23,696 nucleotides of DNA from JBOGNO01 sp050747245 (GCA_050747245.1 JBOGNO010000023.1:1-23696), one strand, 5' to 3'. Shown: positions 15,761-23,285, counted from the first letter of the stretch. Notes: a model not told the origin generated them from the sequence alone. Numbers and translations: made by a program.

Positions 15761-16621
15761 ATGAATCTCGCGAACATCCACACGGTTGCCGTTCTCGGCG
15801 CGGGCACGATGGGCAACGGCATCGCGCACGTTTTCGCTCGCCAGGGTTTCAAAGTAATTCTGCGCGACGTCGAACAGCGCTTCCTCGATCGCGGGTTCGA
15901 GACGATTTCAAAAAACCTCGACCGCGAAGTGAAAAAAGGAAGAATTTCCGAAGCCGATAAATCCGCCACGCTCCTGCGAATTTTCACCGTCACCGATATT
16001 GCCGCACTGGCCTCTGCCGATTTCGCCGTCGAAGCCGTTCCCGAATCGCCCGATCTAAAAATAAAAGTTCTGAAAGATGTGGATTCCGTTCTGCGCCCTG
16101 GCGTGATTCTCGCCAGCAACACATCTTCGATTTCCATCACGGCCCTCGCGGCGCAGACGGGACGCGCCGATCGTTTCATCGGCATGCATTTCATGAATCC
16201 TGTTCCAGTGATGGTGCTCGTCGAAGTCATCCGCGGCCTGCAAACGAGCGACGAAACATTTGCGCTCACCATGGCGCTTGCCGAAAAGCTCGAAAAGAAG
16301 CCCGTGGCCGTGAACGACGCGCCCGGCTTCGTCAGCAACCGTGTCCTCATGCCGATGATCAACGAAGCCGCGTTTTGCGTGATGGAAGGCGTGGCCACCG
16401 CCGAAGCCGTGGACGCGGTGATGAAGCTGGGAATGAACCACCCCATGGGCCCGCTCGAACTCGGGGACTTCATCGGCCTCGACGTTTGCGTCCATATTCT
16501 CGATGTGCTCTACGATGGCTTCGGCGATTCGAAATATCGCGCCTGCCCGCTGCTGCGGAAGATGGTCTCCGCAGGCTGGCTCGGCCGCAAGTCCGGCCGC
16601 GGCTTCTATGAGTACGCGTGA
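15761..16621 (+). CDS. 3-hydroxyacyl-CoA (3-hydroxybutyryl-CoA) dehydrogenase
   Basis: From ATG 15761 the product has 286 residues, the usual size of a stand-alone Hbd/PaaH-type enzyme. GGAGG lies 4 nt before the ATG; an in-frame GTG at 15725 adds 12 residues outside the family. The Rossmann NAD-binding motif is GAGTMGNGIA (13-22). The catalytic histidine is H143 in GMHFMNPVPVM, paired with a glutamate at about 155. NTSSISIT (120-127) is the substrate-side block. The C-terminal domain contains NDAPGFVSNRVLMP and HPMGPLELGDFIGLDV. It oxidises 3-hydroxyacyl-CoA or reduces acetoacetyl-CoA. With the thiolase it forms the first two steps of a butyrate/PHB-like route, or the last two of beta-oxidation. 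Crotonase and acyl-CoA dehydrogenase genes are not in the window. Confidence 0.93.
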   Translation: MNLANIHTVAVLGAGTMGNGIAHVFARQGFKVILRDVEQRFLDRGFETISKNLDREVKKGRISEADKSATLLRIFTVTDIAALASADFAVEAVPESPDLKIKVLKDVDSVLRPGVILASNTSSISITALAAQTGRADRFIGMHFMNPVPVMVLVEVIRGLQTSDETFALTMALAEKLEKKPVAVNDAPGFVSNRVLMPMINEAAFCVMEGVATAEAVDAVMKLGMNHPMGPLELGDFIGLDVCVHILDVLYDGFGDSKYRACPLLRKMVSAGWLGRKSGRGFYEYA

Positions 16622-16648
16622 TCCAGTTGCCGCATTGGGCCGGCCGGG

Positions 16649-16670
16649 AGCAAAAATCTCTTTGCTTTTT
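16649..16670 (+). terminator. Weak terminator-like hairpin after the dehydrogenase gene
   Basis: AGCAAA (16649-16654) pairs with TTTGCT (16661-16666) around a 6-nt loop and runs into TTTT. The stem is short and A/T-rich, so efficiency is doubtful. It separates the dehydrogenase from the recA control region. Confidence 0.35.
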
Positions 16671-16688
16671 CTTCGCCTCTGTGTTAGC

Positions 16689-16703
16689 CTGTCCTAGCCA
16701 CAG
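16689..16703. promoter_or_regulatory. Candidate SOS-type (LexA-like) palindrome upstream of recA
   Basis: CTGT and ACAG arms separated by 7 nt (CCTAGCC), 88 bp before the recA start. The Escherichia coli SOS box is CTGT-N8-ACAG, so the spacing is one base short, and LexA motifs differ between phyla. The position upstream of recA is the main support. Confidence 0.35.
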
Positions 16704-16738
16704 AAAGGGCGAGCAAAAGGACGCTACTCTCTGGTAAA

Positions 16739-16769
16739 CTCCGGCTCACCGCGGGCGTCTCCGCCGGAG
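16739..16769 (+). promoter_or_regulatory. Stem-loop in the recA leader
   Basis: CTCCGGC (16739-16745) and GCCGGAG (16763-16769) form a perfect 7-bp stem with a 17-nt loop, ending 10 nt before the recA Shine-Dalgarno. It may influence translation or mRNA stability. Confidence 0.35.
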
Positions 16770-16790
16770 AATTTCTCTTGAGGTGCAGCG

Positions 16791-17888
16791 ATGACCGACG
16801 AAAAAATGAAAAATCTTGACCTGGCAATATCGCAAATCGAGAAGCAGTACGGCAGAGGCTCCATCATGCGCCTGGGGACGCGCGATGTGCTCGTTCCGGT
16901 CAGCGTTATCTCCACGGGCTCGATTTCGATTGATGCCGCTCTCGGCGTGGGCGGCTTTCCGCGCGGGCGCGTGATTGAAATTTACGGCCCGGAATCCGGC
17001 GGCAAGACGACTCTAGCATTGCACGTCATCGCCGAAGCGCAAAAGCTCGGCGGGCAGGCGGCTTTCATTGACGCCGAACACGCCCTGGACCCCACCTACG
17101 CGCGCAAACTCGGCGTGGACGTGGACAATCTTCTGGTCTCGCAGCCCGATAACGGCGAACAGGCCCTGGAAATTGCCGAAGCCCTCATCCGTTCCGGCGC
17201 CGTAGATATCGTCGTGGTGGATTCGGTCGCCGCGCTCGTCCCCAAGGCCGAGCTTGAAGGCGAAATGGGCGAGCCGACCATGGGCCTGCAAGCGCGGCTG
17301 ATGTCGCAGGCGCTGCGCAAGCTCACCGCCATCGTCTCGAAATCCAAGACCTGCCTAGTTTTCATCAACCAGATTCGCGAGAAAATCGGCGTGATGTTCG
17401 GCAATCCGGAAACCACCACCGGCGGTCGCGCCCTGAAATTCTATTCCTCCATGCGCCTGGATATTCGCCGCATTCAGTCCATCAAGGAAGGCGACCGCGT
17501 GGTCGGCTCGCGAACCCGCGCCAAAGTGGTGAAGAACAAAGTCGCCGCTCCGTTCCGCGAAGCCGAATTCGACATCCTCTACGGCGAAGGCATTTCGCGC
17601 GAAGGCGATCTGCTCGATCTCGGCGTGGAAAAAAACGTCATCGAGAAGTCCGGCCAGTGGCTCTCGTTTGGCGGCGAGCGCCTCGGCCAGGGCCGCGAAA
17701 ACTCCCGCGTCTTTCTGAAGGAAAATAAGGACATTCGCGAAAAGCTCGAGCATGCCCTGCGCAAGGCTCTCGGCCTTATACACCATCACACGGCCGGCGC
17801 CGGCGCTTCCGATGGAAATCAGGCCGCCGAGCCCGGCAAACCCCTGGCCCAGGCCGCCGCTGCCGGCAAAGCCAAGACATCACGCTAG
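16791..17888 (+). CDS. recA: Recombinase RecA
   Basis: RecA forms ATP-dependent filaments on single-stranded DNA, drives strand exchange and triggers LexA self-cleavage. The 365 residues cover the full protein. The Walker A motif reads GPESGGKT at 66-73 (E. coli has GPESSGKT, so one Ser is Gly). FIDAEHALDP follows, then the Walker B region VDIVVVDSVAALVPKAELEGEMG, the loop-2 block FINQIREKIGVMFGNPETTTGG, and the filament and DNA-binding block SMRLDIRRIQSIKEGD. The C-terminal tail is Ala/Gly/Lys-rich rather than acidic. The ATG at 16791 is preceded by a GAGGTG Shine-Dalgarno; a second ATG five codons later is less well placed. The gene appears monocistronic: 169 bp of upstream control region and 194 bp to the next gene. 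Confidence 0.98.
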   Translation: MTDEKMKNLDLAISQIEKQYGRGSIMRLGTRDVLVPVSVISTGSISIDAALGVGGFPRGRVIEIYGPESGGKTTLALHVIAEAQKLGGQAAFIDAEHALDPTYARKLGVDVDNLLVSQPDNGEQALEIAEALIRSGAVDIVVVDSVAALVPKAELEGEMGEPTMGLQARLMSQALRKLTAIVSKSKTCLVFINQIREKIGVMFGNPETTTGGRALKFYSSMRLDIRRIQSIKEGDRVVGSRTRAKVVKNKVAAPFREAEFDILYGEGISREGDLLDLGVEKNVIEKSGQWLSFGGERLGQGRENSRVFLKENKDIREKLEHALRKALGLIHHHTAGAGASDGNQAAEPGKPLAQAAAAGKAKTSR

Positions 17889-18000
17889 CGCGCCACGGGA
17901 TGTAACCCCACAAGCATTTGAGCGGCCCCTCCGCACTGGTCTTTGGGCCAGCGTTAGGTCAAGTGCATCTCGCGAAACACGCCCGCAGGATTGCTCTGTT

Positions 18001-18034
18001 TCGACTTGCGCGCGTCCAGTCGAGTGGGTAATAT
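18001..18034 (+). promoter_or_regulatory. Candidate promoter with overlapping inverted repeat before the PBP gene
   Basis: TTGCGC (18006-18011), a 17-nt spacer and TAATAT (18029-18034) form a weak promoter. An inverted repeat TCGACT (18001-18006) / AGTCGA (18018-18023) covers the -35 region, as an operator would. The GTG start is about 43 nt beyond the predicted transcription start. Confidence 0.3.
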
Positions 18035-18082
18035 AGCCGCCAGTAGCACCTCAGGCGTTCGAGGGTAGGGAGCTCAATAGCC

Positions 18083-19201
18083 GTGCGAAGAAGGCTGCGG
18101 ACATCCATACTCGCAATAGTCTCTGTGGGCGTGCTGGTTTGCTCACAGGCCGCGGCGCTGGCGGCTCCTGCACCTCATTCGCGATCCTCTGCGAGCCGTT
18201 CTTCGACGTCACGCAGGACGCGCTATTCCTATCCCAAAGTGGATCCCACGAAAGGCGACGTCTCTGATTTCGATGATCCCGTCGTTCGCCAGGTGGCCGT
18301 AGACGCCTTGGGCCATTTGAATGGCTCTGTTTTGGCCCTCGATCCTTCCAGCGGCCGGATTCTCACTGTCGTGAATCAGCACATGGCATTTTCCGAAGGC
18401 TTCGAGCCCTGCTCCACCATCAAGCCGGTGGTCGCGCTCGCGGGGCTCGAAAAGGGAGTCATCACCCGCGATACCATGCTCTCGGTTGCCCGCCGCCGAT
18501 ACATGGACTTGACCGAAGCCATGGCCCATTCGAACAACAAGTATTTCGAGGTAGTCGGCAAACAGCTGGGCTTTGACACAGTGGTCGAGTACGCGAAACT
18601 GCTTGGACTCGGCCAGCGCACCAGCGAAGGCATTCCCGAGGAACAGCCCGGCTCGCTTCCAGCGGCGCCGCCCTGGGGAGGCGTGGCGCGCATGTCGAGC
18701 TTCGGCTCCGGCTTCCGCATCACGCCGTTTCAGCTTGCCTCGCTGATTTCGACTCTCGCGAATGGCGGCACGATGTACTTTCTGCAGTATCCGCGCACGG
18801 CCGAAGAGCTTGCCGAATTCACGCCGAAAGTCCGCCGCCAGTTGGATATCGCTGCTCTGGTGCCTGAAATCCAGCAGGGAATGTTGGCCGCCGTGCTCTA
18901 CGGAACCGCGCGCGGGAGCTATGACCCGGCCGGCGAACAGCCGCTCGGCAAGACGGGAACGTGCAACGATGAAAACGCTGGAGGGCGCATCGGCTGGTAT
19001 GTTTCCTACGCTGATGTGGAGCACCCGAAAATCGTTCTGGTAGTGCTCCTGCGCGGAGGTTCGCGGCGCATGACCAGCGGTCCGAAAGCCGCCGATATCG
19101 CCGGGAAGATTTACCGCGGGTTGAGCGAGCGGAATTTCTTCGCCACTCGCGAATCCCAGCCCGTTTCCACCGCCGACGCTTCCGGCTCCGGCCGCAACTA
19201 A
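18083..19201 (+). CDS. Penicillin-binding transpeptidase-domain protein (minimal class)
   Basis: The 372-residue product starts at GTG 18083 with AGGGAG about 10 nt upstream. It has a basic N-terminus and one hydrophobic segment (ILAIVSVGVLVCSQAAALAA, about 9-28), serving as signal peptide or anchor, then a Ser/Arg-rich stretch. The transpeptidase motifs are all present and in order: S111-T-I-K114, S150-N-N, and K290-T-G. This predicts an acyl-serine enzyme that cross-links peptidoglycan and binds beta-lactams. The N-terminal dimerisation domain of class B PBPs and the glycosyltransferase of class A are absent, so this is an isolated catalytic domain. GFRITPFQLASLISTLANGG is the usual block between SxN and KTG. 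An M23 peptidase gene lies downstream on the same strand, so the context is cell-wall remodelling. Confidence 0.88.
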   Translation: MRRRLRTSILAIVSVGVLVCSQAAALAAPAPHSRSSASRSSTSRRTRYSYPKVDPTKGDVSDFDDPVVRQVAVDALGHLNGSVLALDPSSGRILTVVNQHMAFSEGFEPCSTIKPVVALAGLEKGVITRDTMLSVARRRYMDLTEAMAHSNNKYFEVVGKQLGFDTVVEYAKLLGLGQRTSEGIPEEQPGSLPAAPPWGGVARMSSFGSGFRITPFQLASLISTLANGGTMYFLQYPRTAEELAEFTPKVRRQLDIAALVPEIQQGMLAAVLYGTARGSYDPAGEQPLGKTGTCNDENAGGRIGWYVSYADVEHPKIVLVVLLRGGSRRMTSGPKAADIAGKIYRGLSERNFFATRESQPVSTADASGSGRN

Positions 19202-19212
19202 TCCTAAATTAA

Positions 19213-19470
19213 TTATTCCGGCCAGGCCCAGGAGCGCCGTTCGCGCCGCACGCGCGCCACGGCGGGCATTTTCAGGGCGTGTGAGCGCTTCGAAATCTTC
19301 TCCCACTTGCGAATGTGCCGCGGCTCGAACTGCGCCGTGAAGCACGTATCGCATAGTTCCTCGTAGCCGTCGCCGACAGGGCGCGGGCGAAAAAATTGCC
19401 CGCAATCGCCACAAGCTCTTTCGGGCTGCCGTTCGGGCCTGTTGGGGGGAATGATAAGGGGACCTTCCAT
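19213..19470 (-). CDS. Small zinc-ribbon protein
   Basis: The 85-residue protein begins at ATG 19470, with a perfect GGAGGA Shine-Dalgarno 6 nt upstream (plus-strand 19477-19482). A GTG 12 codons further up lacks such a site. Four cysteines, C20-x2-C23 and C40-x2-C43, form a zinc ribbon (ACGDCGQFF and ELCDTCF). The C-terminal half is basic (RHIRKWEKISKRSHALK, VARVRRERRSW), which would suit nucleic-acid or ribosome binding. No specific family is recognised. The gene lies in opposite orientation between the transpeptidase and the M23 peptidase and converges with the former across 11 bp. Confidence 0.7.
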   Translation of the reverse strand: MEGPLIIPPNRPERQPERACGDCGQFFRPRPVGDGYEELCDTCFTAQFEPRHIRKWEKISKRSHALKMPAVARVRRERRSWAWPE

Positions 19471-19771
19471 CGCGTTTCCTCCGATGGGCGGAAAGTGTCG
19501 CTTCACGCTGCGCGCCCCTCAGTCGGACAGCGGTGGCGGGGATACATGCACGAACGGAGCCGTGGAATCCATGCCGCGGCCATTGGAAACACAGCCTTTG
19601 CGCCAGGATGGATTCAGTTCGAAACTGGTTATGTGCCCGAAATGCGCAACCCCTTGCGCTTTCCGGCCATTTACCGAATGGCGTCGCCAAGTTTCTTTTG
19701 GGTTGGCGCGCCTCAATTTCCCGCGATATCCTGCAAATCCTTTCGGCGCGGCGCACTGGGGGTTGCAGGCA
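19471..19771. other. Divergent upstream region between zinc-ribbon gene and M23 peptidase
   Basis: This 301-bp stretch has no convincing gene if the peptidase starts at the TTG at 19772. The peptidase frame stays open across it, with ATGs at 19571 and 19630, and encodes a CPKCATPC cluster near 19631. An N-terminal cytoplasmic extension is therefore possible. A short CAGTT/AACTG inverted repeat (19615-19627) is present. No clear promoter was found. Confidence 0.4.
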
Positions 19772-21064
19772 TTGAAGATCGCTAGGGTCATTTTCTGGAG
19801 CACTTTCGTGTTTCTCGCCGCGGGGGCACTTTCGTATTCCTACTATCAACGTTCCCAGGCCGAGAGGGAATTCGCTCGTCAGGCCGCGCTTGCTACTGAG
19901 GAAGCGCGGCACATGCAGCAAACCGTCGTGCTTTACTCCCAGCGTACCGTTCCGCGCGGCGAGCCATTTTCGGCCGCTCTCGAAGGCTTCGGGATTGACG
20001 CGGCCACCACGGCGCAGGTCGTGGCGTCCGCGGAACGCGTCTTCAATTTCCGACAGTTTCGCGCCGGCAATCGCCTGCAGGTGGGGCGCTCGCTGCTCGG
20101 GGAGCTGCGCGAAGTGAATTACAGCATCGATCCCGCGCGCGTCCTGGCCATAGCGCCCAGCGACGGCTCCTTCCGCGCGGAAGTTGAAACGCTTCCTTCG
20201 AAGACGGAAACCGCCGGAGTGGGCGGCGAGCTTCACGGCTCGCTTTTTGAGAGCATCTCCGAGATCGGCGAGAAGCCTGAGCTGGCGCTGCGTCTTGCGG
20301 AGATTTTCGCTTACGACCTTGATTTCTACACCGACCCGCGCCCGGGCGATACGTTCCGCGTGGTGGTCGAAAAGACGCGGCTCGCTTCGGGCGAGACTAT
20401 TTCTTACGGCCACATTCTCGCCGCCGAATACAATAATGACGGGAAAATTTATCGCGCCGTCCTTTTTCACGACCCTTACGGCCAGCCCGCTTACTATACG
20501 GCCGATGGGAAAGCGCTGAAGCGCGCGTTTCTGCATTCGCCGCTGAAATTTGCCGCGCCGATTTCGTCGCATTTCAGCGAGCACCGCTTTCATCCGATCC
20601 TGAAAGTTTTTCGGCCGCACCTGGGCACCGATTACGCCGCGCCCATAGGGACTCCCGTGCAGGCGCTGGGCGACGGGCGCGTGGTTTTCGCGGGGCGCAA
20701 AGGCGGCTCCGGCAACCTGGTCGAAATCAAACATTCGAACGGCTATGAAACTTACTACATGCATCTTTCGCGCATCCTCGTGCGCCAGGGCCAGACCGTA
20801 GCCATGGGCAAAACGATCGGACTTGTCGGCATGACCGGACTCGCCACCGGGCCGCATCTCGATTTCCGCATTCAGCACAACGGCGAATTTGAAAATTTTG
20901 AACGGCTGCACCTTCCTTCCGCCGATCCGATTTCGCGGCGCGAATGGGCCACTTTCGCCGCGGCTCGCGATCGCGCTATCGCGCTCCTCCCCGAACCCGA
21001 GCAATTCGCCCGCGCGGCGAACGCGCCGGCGGCTGCTCCTTCTACTCCCGCGACGCCGCGCTGA
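19772..21064 (+). CDS. Membrane-anchored M23-family (LytM) peptidase
   Basis: With the TTG start at 19772 the product has 430 residues. An N-terminal anchor follows at once (ARVIFWSTFVFLAAGALSYSYY). Next is a coiled, charged stretch, a LysM/OapA-like region (GEPFSAALEGFGIDAATTAQVV, FRAGNRLQV), and the M23 domain in the C-terminal half. The zinc motif H-x3-D is present in HLGTDYAAPIGTPV, and YYMHLSRI carries the second conserved His. The third motif, normally HxH, reads GPHLDFRI, so its second His is Asp. It is expected to cut peptidoglycan peptide bridges or to act as an envelope factor. The start is uncertain: GGGGG lies 9 nt before the TTG, but ATG 19571 (GGAG 11 nt upstream) or ATG 19630 would add a cytoplasmic extension. 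The domain assignment is firm. Confidence 0.85.
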   Translation: MKIARVIFWSTFVFLAAGALSYSYYQRSQAEREFARQAALATEEARHMQQTVVLYSQRTVPRGEPFSAALEGFGIDAATTAQVVASAERVFNFRQFRAGNRLQVGRSLLGELREVNYSIDPARVLAIAPSDGSFRAEVETLPSKTETAGVGGELHGSLFESISEIGEKPELALRLAEIFAYDLDFYTDPRPGDTFRVVVEKTRLASGETISYGHILAAEYNNDGKIYRAVLFHDPYGQPAYYTADGKALKRAFLHSPLKFAAPISSHFSEHRFHPILKVFRPHLGTDYAAPIGTPVQALGDGRVVFAGRKGGSGNLVEIKHSNGYETYYMHLSRILVRQGQTVAMGKTIGLVGMTGLATGPHLDFRIQHNGEFENFERLHLPSADPISRREWATFAAARDRAIALLPEPEQFARAANAPAAAPSTPATPR

Positions 21065-21468
21065 CCGCTTTTGGGTGCCCCGGCGGCGTTCGGACCGGCA
21101 AGCCCAGGCCGAGAAGGGCACGGGAAATGAGTTTTCCACAGGGTTAATCGGTACTCGCGAGAACCGTGCATTTGTCCCGATTAGACTGCCCTCCCCTCGT
21201 GTGTTTTCAACGAGTTACATGCGTTTCTATTCGTAAGGGTGTCCCGATTAGAAATCACCTCCGCCCATAAAATCCGAAAGGCGGAGCCCGCTCCAGCGGG
21301 TTCCGCCCTTTCATGAGATCGAATTGTTAATAGCTTCGAGGCTGTCTATATTGCAGCCCCAAAAACCATTATACCACGGTCTAATGGAAAAGTAAAGTTA
21401 TAGTACTGAGTTAAATTGTATTCAGATTTTCTCAACGAAATTGAGATGGACAACCAGCTTCGGAGAAC
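21065..21468. other. Gene-free stretch with a 13-bp direct repeat
   Basis: No coding region is supported in these 404 bp. TGTCCCGATTAGA occurs twice in direct orientation (21173-21185 and 21240-21252). A strong hairpin follows at 21277-21311. The right third (about 21360-21440) is clearly richer in A/T than the core genes. This marks the change from the housekeeping part to the accessory right end. Confidence 0.5.
21277..21311 (-). terminator. Strong hairpin, probably terminator of the propeller-TonB gene
   Basis: Arms 21277-21292 (AAAGGCGGAGCCCGCT) and 21295-21311 (AGCGGGTTCCGCCCTTT) pair almost completely, with one bulged C, around a 2-nt centre. Read on the minus strand the stem is followed by GGATTTTATGG, a partial T-run. 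The plus-strand side has none beyond the stem. It lies 158 bp after the propeller-TonB stop. Confidence 0.5.
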
Positions 21469-22791
21469 CTAAGGGCTCTTAATCACCATCACCGTATATC
21501 TCGTAGTGAGGCGTACCGCTGCGGCGGCGCCGTCACTAATGTAAGGTTCGAAAATCCAGGAGCGAGCTGCCTGTGCGAACCTGGCTCTAATTTCCGGGGT
21601 TGGCGCCTTCGTGACATTCACGTCGGAAACGGTTCCATCTGTGGCAATGAGTAATTGAATTTCGATTTCGGACGGCCCGGAAGCGGTGTCGCTGACAACG
21701 ATGCGGTCGTATGGGCAAGAGATGCAAACCGGCGCAGTGTTTGTCGGCGCACCTAGAGCGGGCGGTGTTATAGTCGGCGGAACAGCTGCATTCTCCGATC
21801 TCTTGGGTATCGTGTCAGAGCGCGATACTGTAGTGCAGTGCAAATCCCCGGAGACTGCGCAGAGTGTGTCTCCTACCATGGCCCATTTCGTCGTGATCGT
21901 TCTATCGGCAGGGAACACCCAATAGGATGGTTTTTGCCCGTAGAGATCCACGCCAACCCCATCCCATAACAGACAGCCGTCAGAAGCACAGCTACCGAGT
22001 TCCTGCTCTAGCCGAGGAGAGTGCTCCCAATGCTCAGCATCCTTGGAGTGCATAACGAGCGGCACACAGTAGCCACCTCCCTTTTTCTGCTTCTCGATGA
22101 CCTCTACGCCGAAGGTCCAAAATTCTCCTCCGTGGGTGACGAGGGCAGATAAGCCCACATCCGGAACATTTACGGTCTTAAACGTCATCCCGCCGTCCTG
22201 AGTGAGGAGAATTCGTTGGTCATAATAATCGGCGGGGCCTTCCTTCAGGAGCACGGCCATGTGATTTGCATCGAGTGCGGCCAGGTTGAGAACGAATTTG
22301 AACTTTGCTAGGTCGGGGTCAGACGTGAGCGCAGGAATGGGAATCCAGGTCGCGCCACCATCGGTCGTAAGTTCCACAGCCGAACGCGTATGAATCAGAC
22401 CGTGCTGTTCATCGGCAAAGGCCACGGCGTAGATAGGTTCCTTCCCAGCCCTGAGGGCCTTCCAACGCTTGCCGCCATCAGTAGTGACGAGCAGCATGCC
22501 TCTGGTTCCTACTGCGTAACCAAGCTGTTCATTCGCAAATCCGAGGTAGATGAGAACCGAGCCGCTGGCGTTTTCGTGTTTGAGCTCCCAGGACTGGCCT
22601 CCGTCGGTGGACTTCGCAATCATTTCGTCGGCACCGCACGCCCAGAACGCATTTCCGGAGGCCGCGATGTCCACGAGATGGTGAGGAAGCTGGGCCAGCC
22701 GCCAAGATTGCGGGGAATCGGCCAGGGCGAAAAGGGGGAGGAATAAGAGCAGGATGAATAATTGAAACTTGTGTCGCTTGAGATGAATCAC
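21469..22791 (-). CDS. Ycf48/BNR-type beta-propeller fused to a TonB C-terminal domain
   Basis: Starting at GTG 22791 the product has 440 residues. A signal peptide (RHKFQLFILLLFLPLFALA, about 6-24) precedes a propeller of Asp-box/BNR repeats. Four clear copies of the (S/T)xDGGxx(W/F) motif are seen: STDGGQSW (61-68), TTDGGKRW (103-110), TTDGGATW (142-149) and TQDGGMTF (197-204), plus a degenerate SKDAEHW near 249. A Pro/Thr-rich linker (about 328-355) and a CISC pair (356, 359) lead to a TonB_C-like domain, about 374-438. It reads EIEIQLLIATDGTVSDVNVTKAP and ends ARSWIFEPYISDG...TTRYTVMV. GAGG lies 6 nt before the GTG. The frame is open 39 codons upstream, but that part overlaps the next gene and lacks a signal. 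Function unknown; likely periplasmic. Confidence 0.8.
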   Translation of the reverse strand: MIHLKRHKFQLFILLLFLPLFALADSPQSWRLAQLPHHLVDIAASGNAFWACGADEMIAKSTDGGQSWELKHENASGSVLIYLGFANEQLGYAVGTRGMLLVTTDGGKRWKALRAGKEPIYAVAFADEQHGLIHTRSAVELTTDGGATWIPIPALTSDPDLAKFKFVLNLAALDANHMAVLLKEGPADYYDQRILLTQDGGMTFKTVNVPDVGLSALVTHGGEFWTFGVEVIEKQKKGGGYCVPLVMHSKDAEHWEHSPRLEQELGSCASDGCLLWDGVGVDLYGQKPSYWVFPADRTITTKWAMVGDTLCAVSGDLHCTTVSRSDTIPKRSENAAVPPTITPPALGAPTNTAPVCISCPYDRIVVSDTASGPSEIEIQLLIATDGTVSDVNVTKAPTPEIRARFAQAARSWIFEPYISDGAAAAVRLTTRYTVMVIKSP

Positions 22792-22824
22792 GGGCCGCCT
22801 CGTGATTGTGCTTCGATCGCTTGG

Positions 22825-22830
22825 AGTATA
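22825..22830 (-). promoter_or_regulatory. Candidate -10 element of the propeller-TonB gene
   Basis: On the minus strand TATACT lies 33 nt before the GTG start. The hexamer 17 nt further up (TACACC) is only a partial -35 match. Confidence 0.35.
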
Positions 22831-22901
22831 ACGCAAGATTACTGAACGGTGTAGCAAACGCTGACTGCGGACGCAGGGTTGGGCTGCCGTACCGGGCAGG
22901 A

Positions 22902-23285
22902 TCAACACCGGGCGGCTAGGGTGTTATTCCGAGCGCGCCAGGTGGCGGGCGATGAATCGCTTAGAGAAGGCCGCACACGTTGAGGACGGGGCCTGGGCTT
23001 TTCGCGAGAATCGGCGCCTAAATCTTGCCAAGCGAGATTGAGTGAATCGACGAGCGCGATCTTGCGGGCGCGCGACCATCCTTTGATTTGCTTCTCGCGC
23101 GCGATGGCAGCGCGGATGTCGCCGAACGTTTCAAAATAGACGAGCTTCATCACGTTGTACCGCGCGGAGAAACCCGGCACGCGTTTCTGTTTGTGTTCCG
23201 CAACGCGGCGCTCGATGTCGTTTGTGACGCCGGTGTAAAGAACAAGGGAAGCGCTGGACATGATGTAAACGTAGTAGGTCTTCAT
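22902..23285 (-). CDS. GIY-YIG nuclease family protein (URI type)
   Basis: The 127-residue product begins MKTYYVYIMSSASLVLYTG. The two defining strands are YVY (5-7) and YTG (17-19). TNDIERRVAEHK (21-32) supplies the conserved arginine, FSARYNVMKLVYFETF (39-54) the next block, and IAREKQIKGWSRARKIAL (61-78) the glutamate E64 and the basic helix. This is the single-domain URI-type group of small GIY-YIG proteins whose cellular role is mostly unknown. Residues from about 90 on form a basic, low-complexity tail unrelated to the domain. The gene starts about 40 bp from the palindromic repeat array, which occupies its upstream region. Its 3' end lies 110 bp before the GTG of the propeller-TonB gene, on the same strand. 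Confidence 0.88.
   Translation of the reverse strand: MKTYYVYIMSSASLVLYTGVTNDIERRVAEHKQKRVPGFSARYNVMKLVYFETFGDIRAAIAREKQIKGWSRARKIALVDSLNLAWQDLGADSREKPRPRPQRVRPSLSDSSPATWRARNNTLAARC

Noticed and set aside
18209..21139. Very long minus-strand open frame opposite the transpeptidase and M23 genes
   Set aside because: The plus-strand frames contain complete enzyme motifs (STIK/SNN/KTG, HLGTD). The antisense translation is Arg/Ala/Gly-rich without any domain, as expected for high-GC shadow frames.
21131..21141. DnaA-box-like TTTTCCACA near 21132
   Set aside because: A single site with one mismatch, without a cluster of boxes, an A/T-rich unwinding element or dnaA/dnaN neighbours, does not support an origin.
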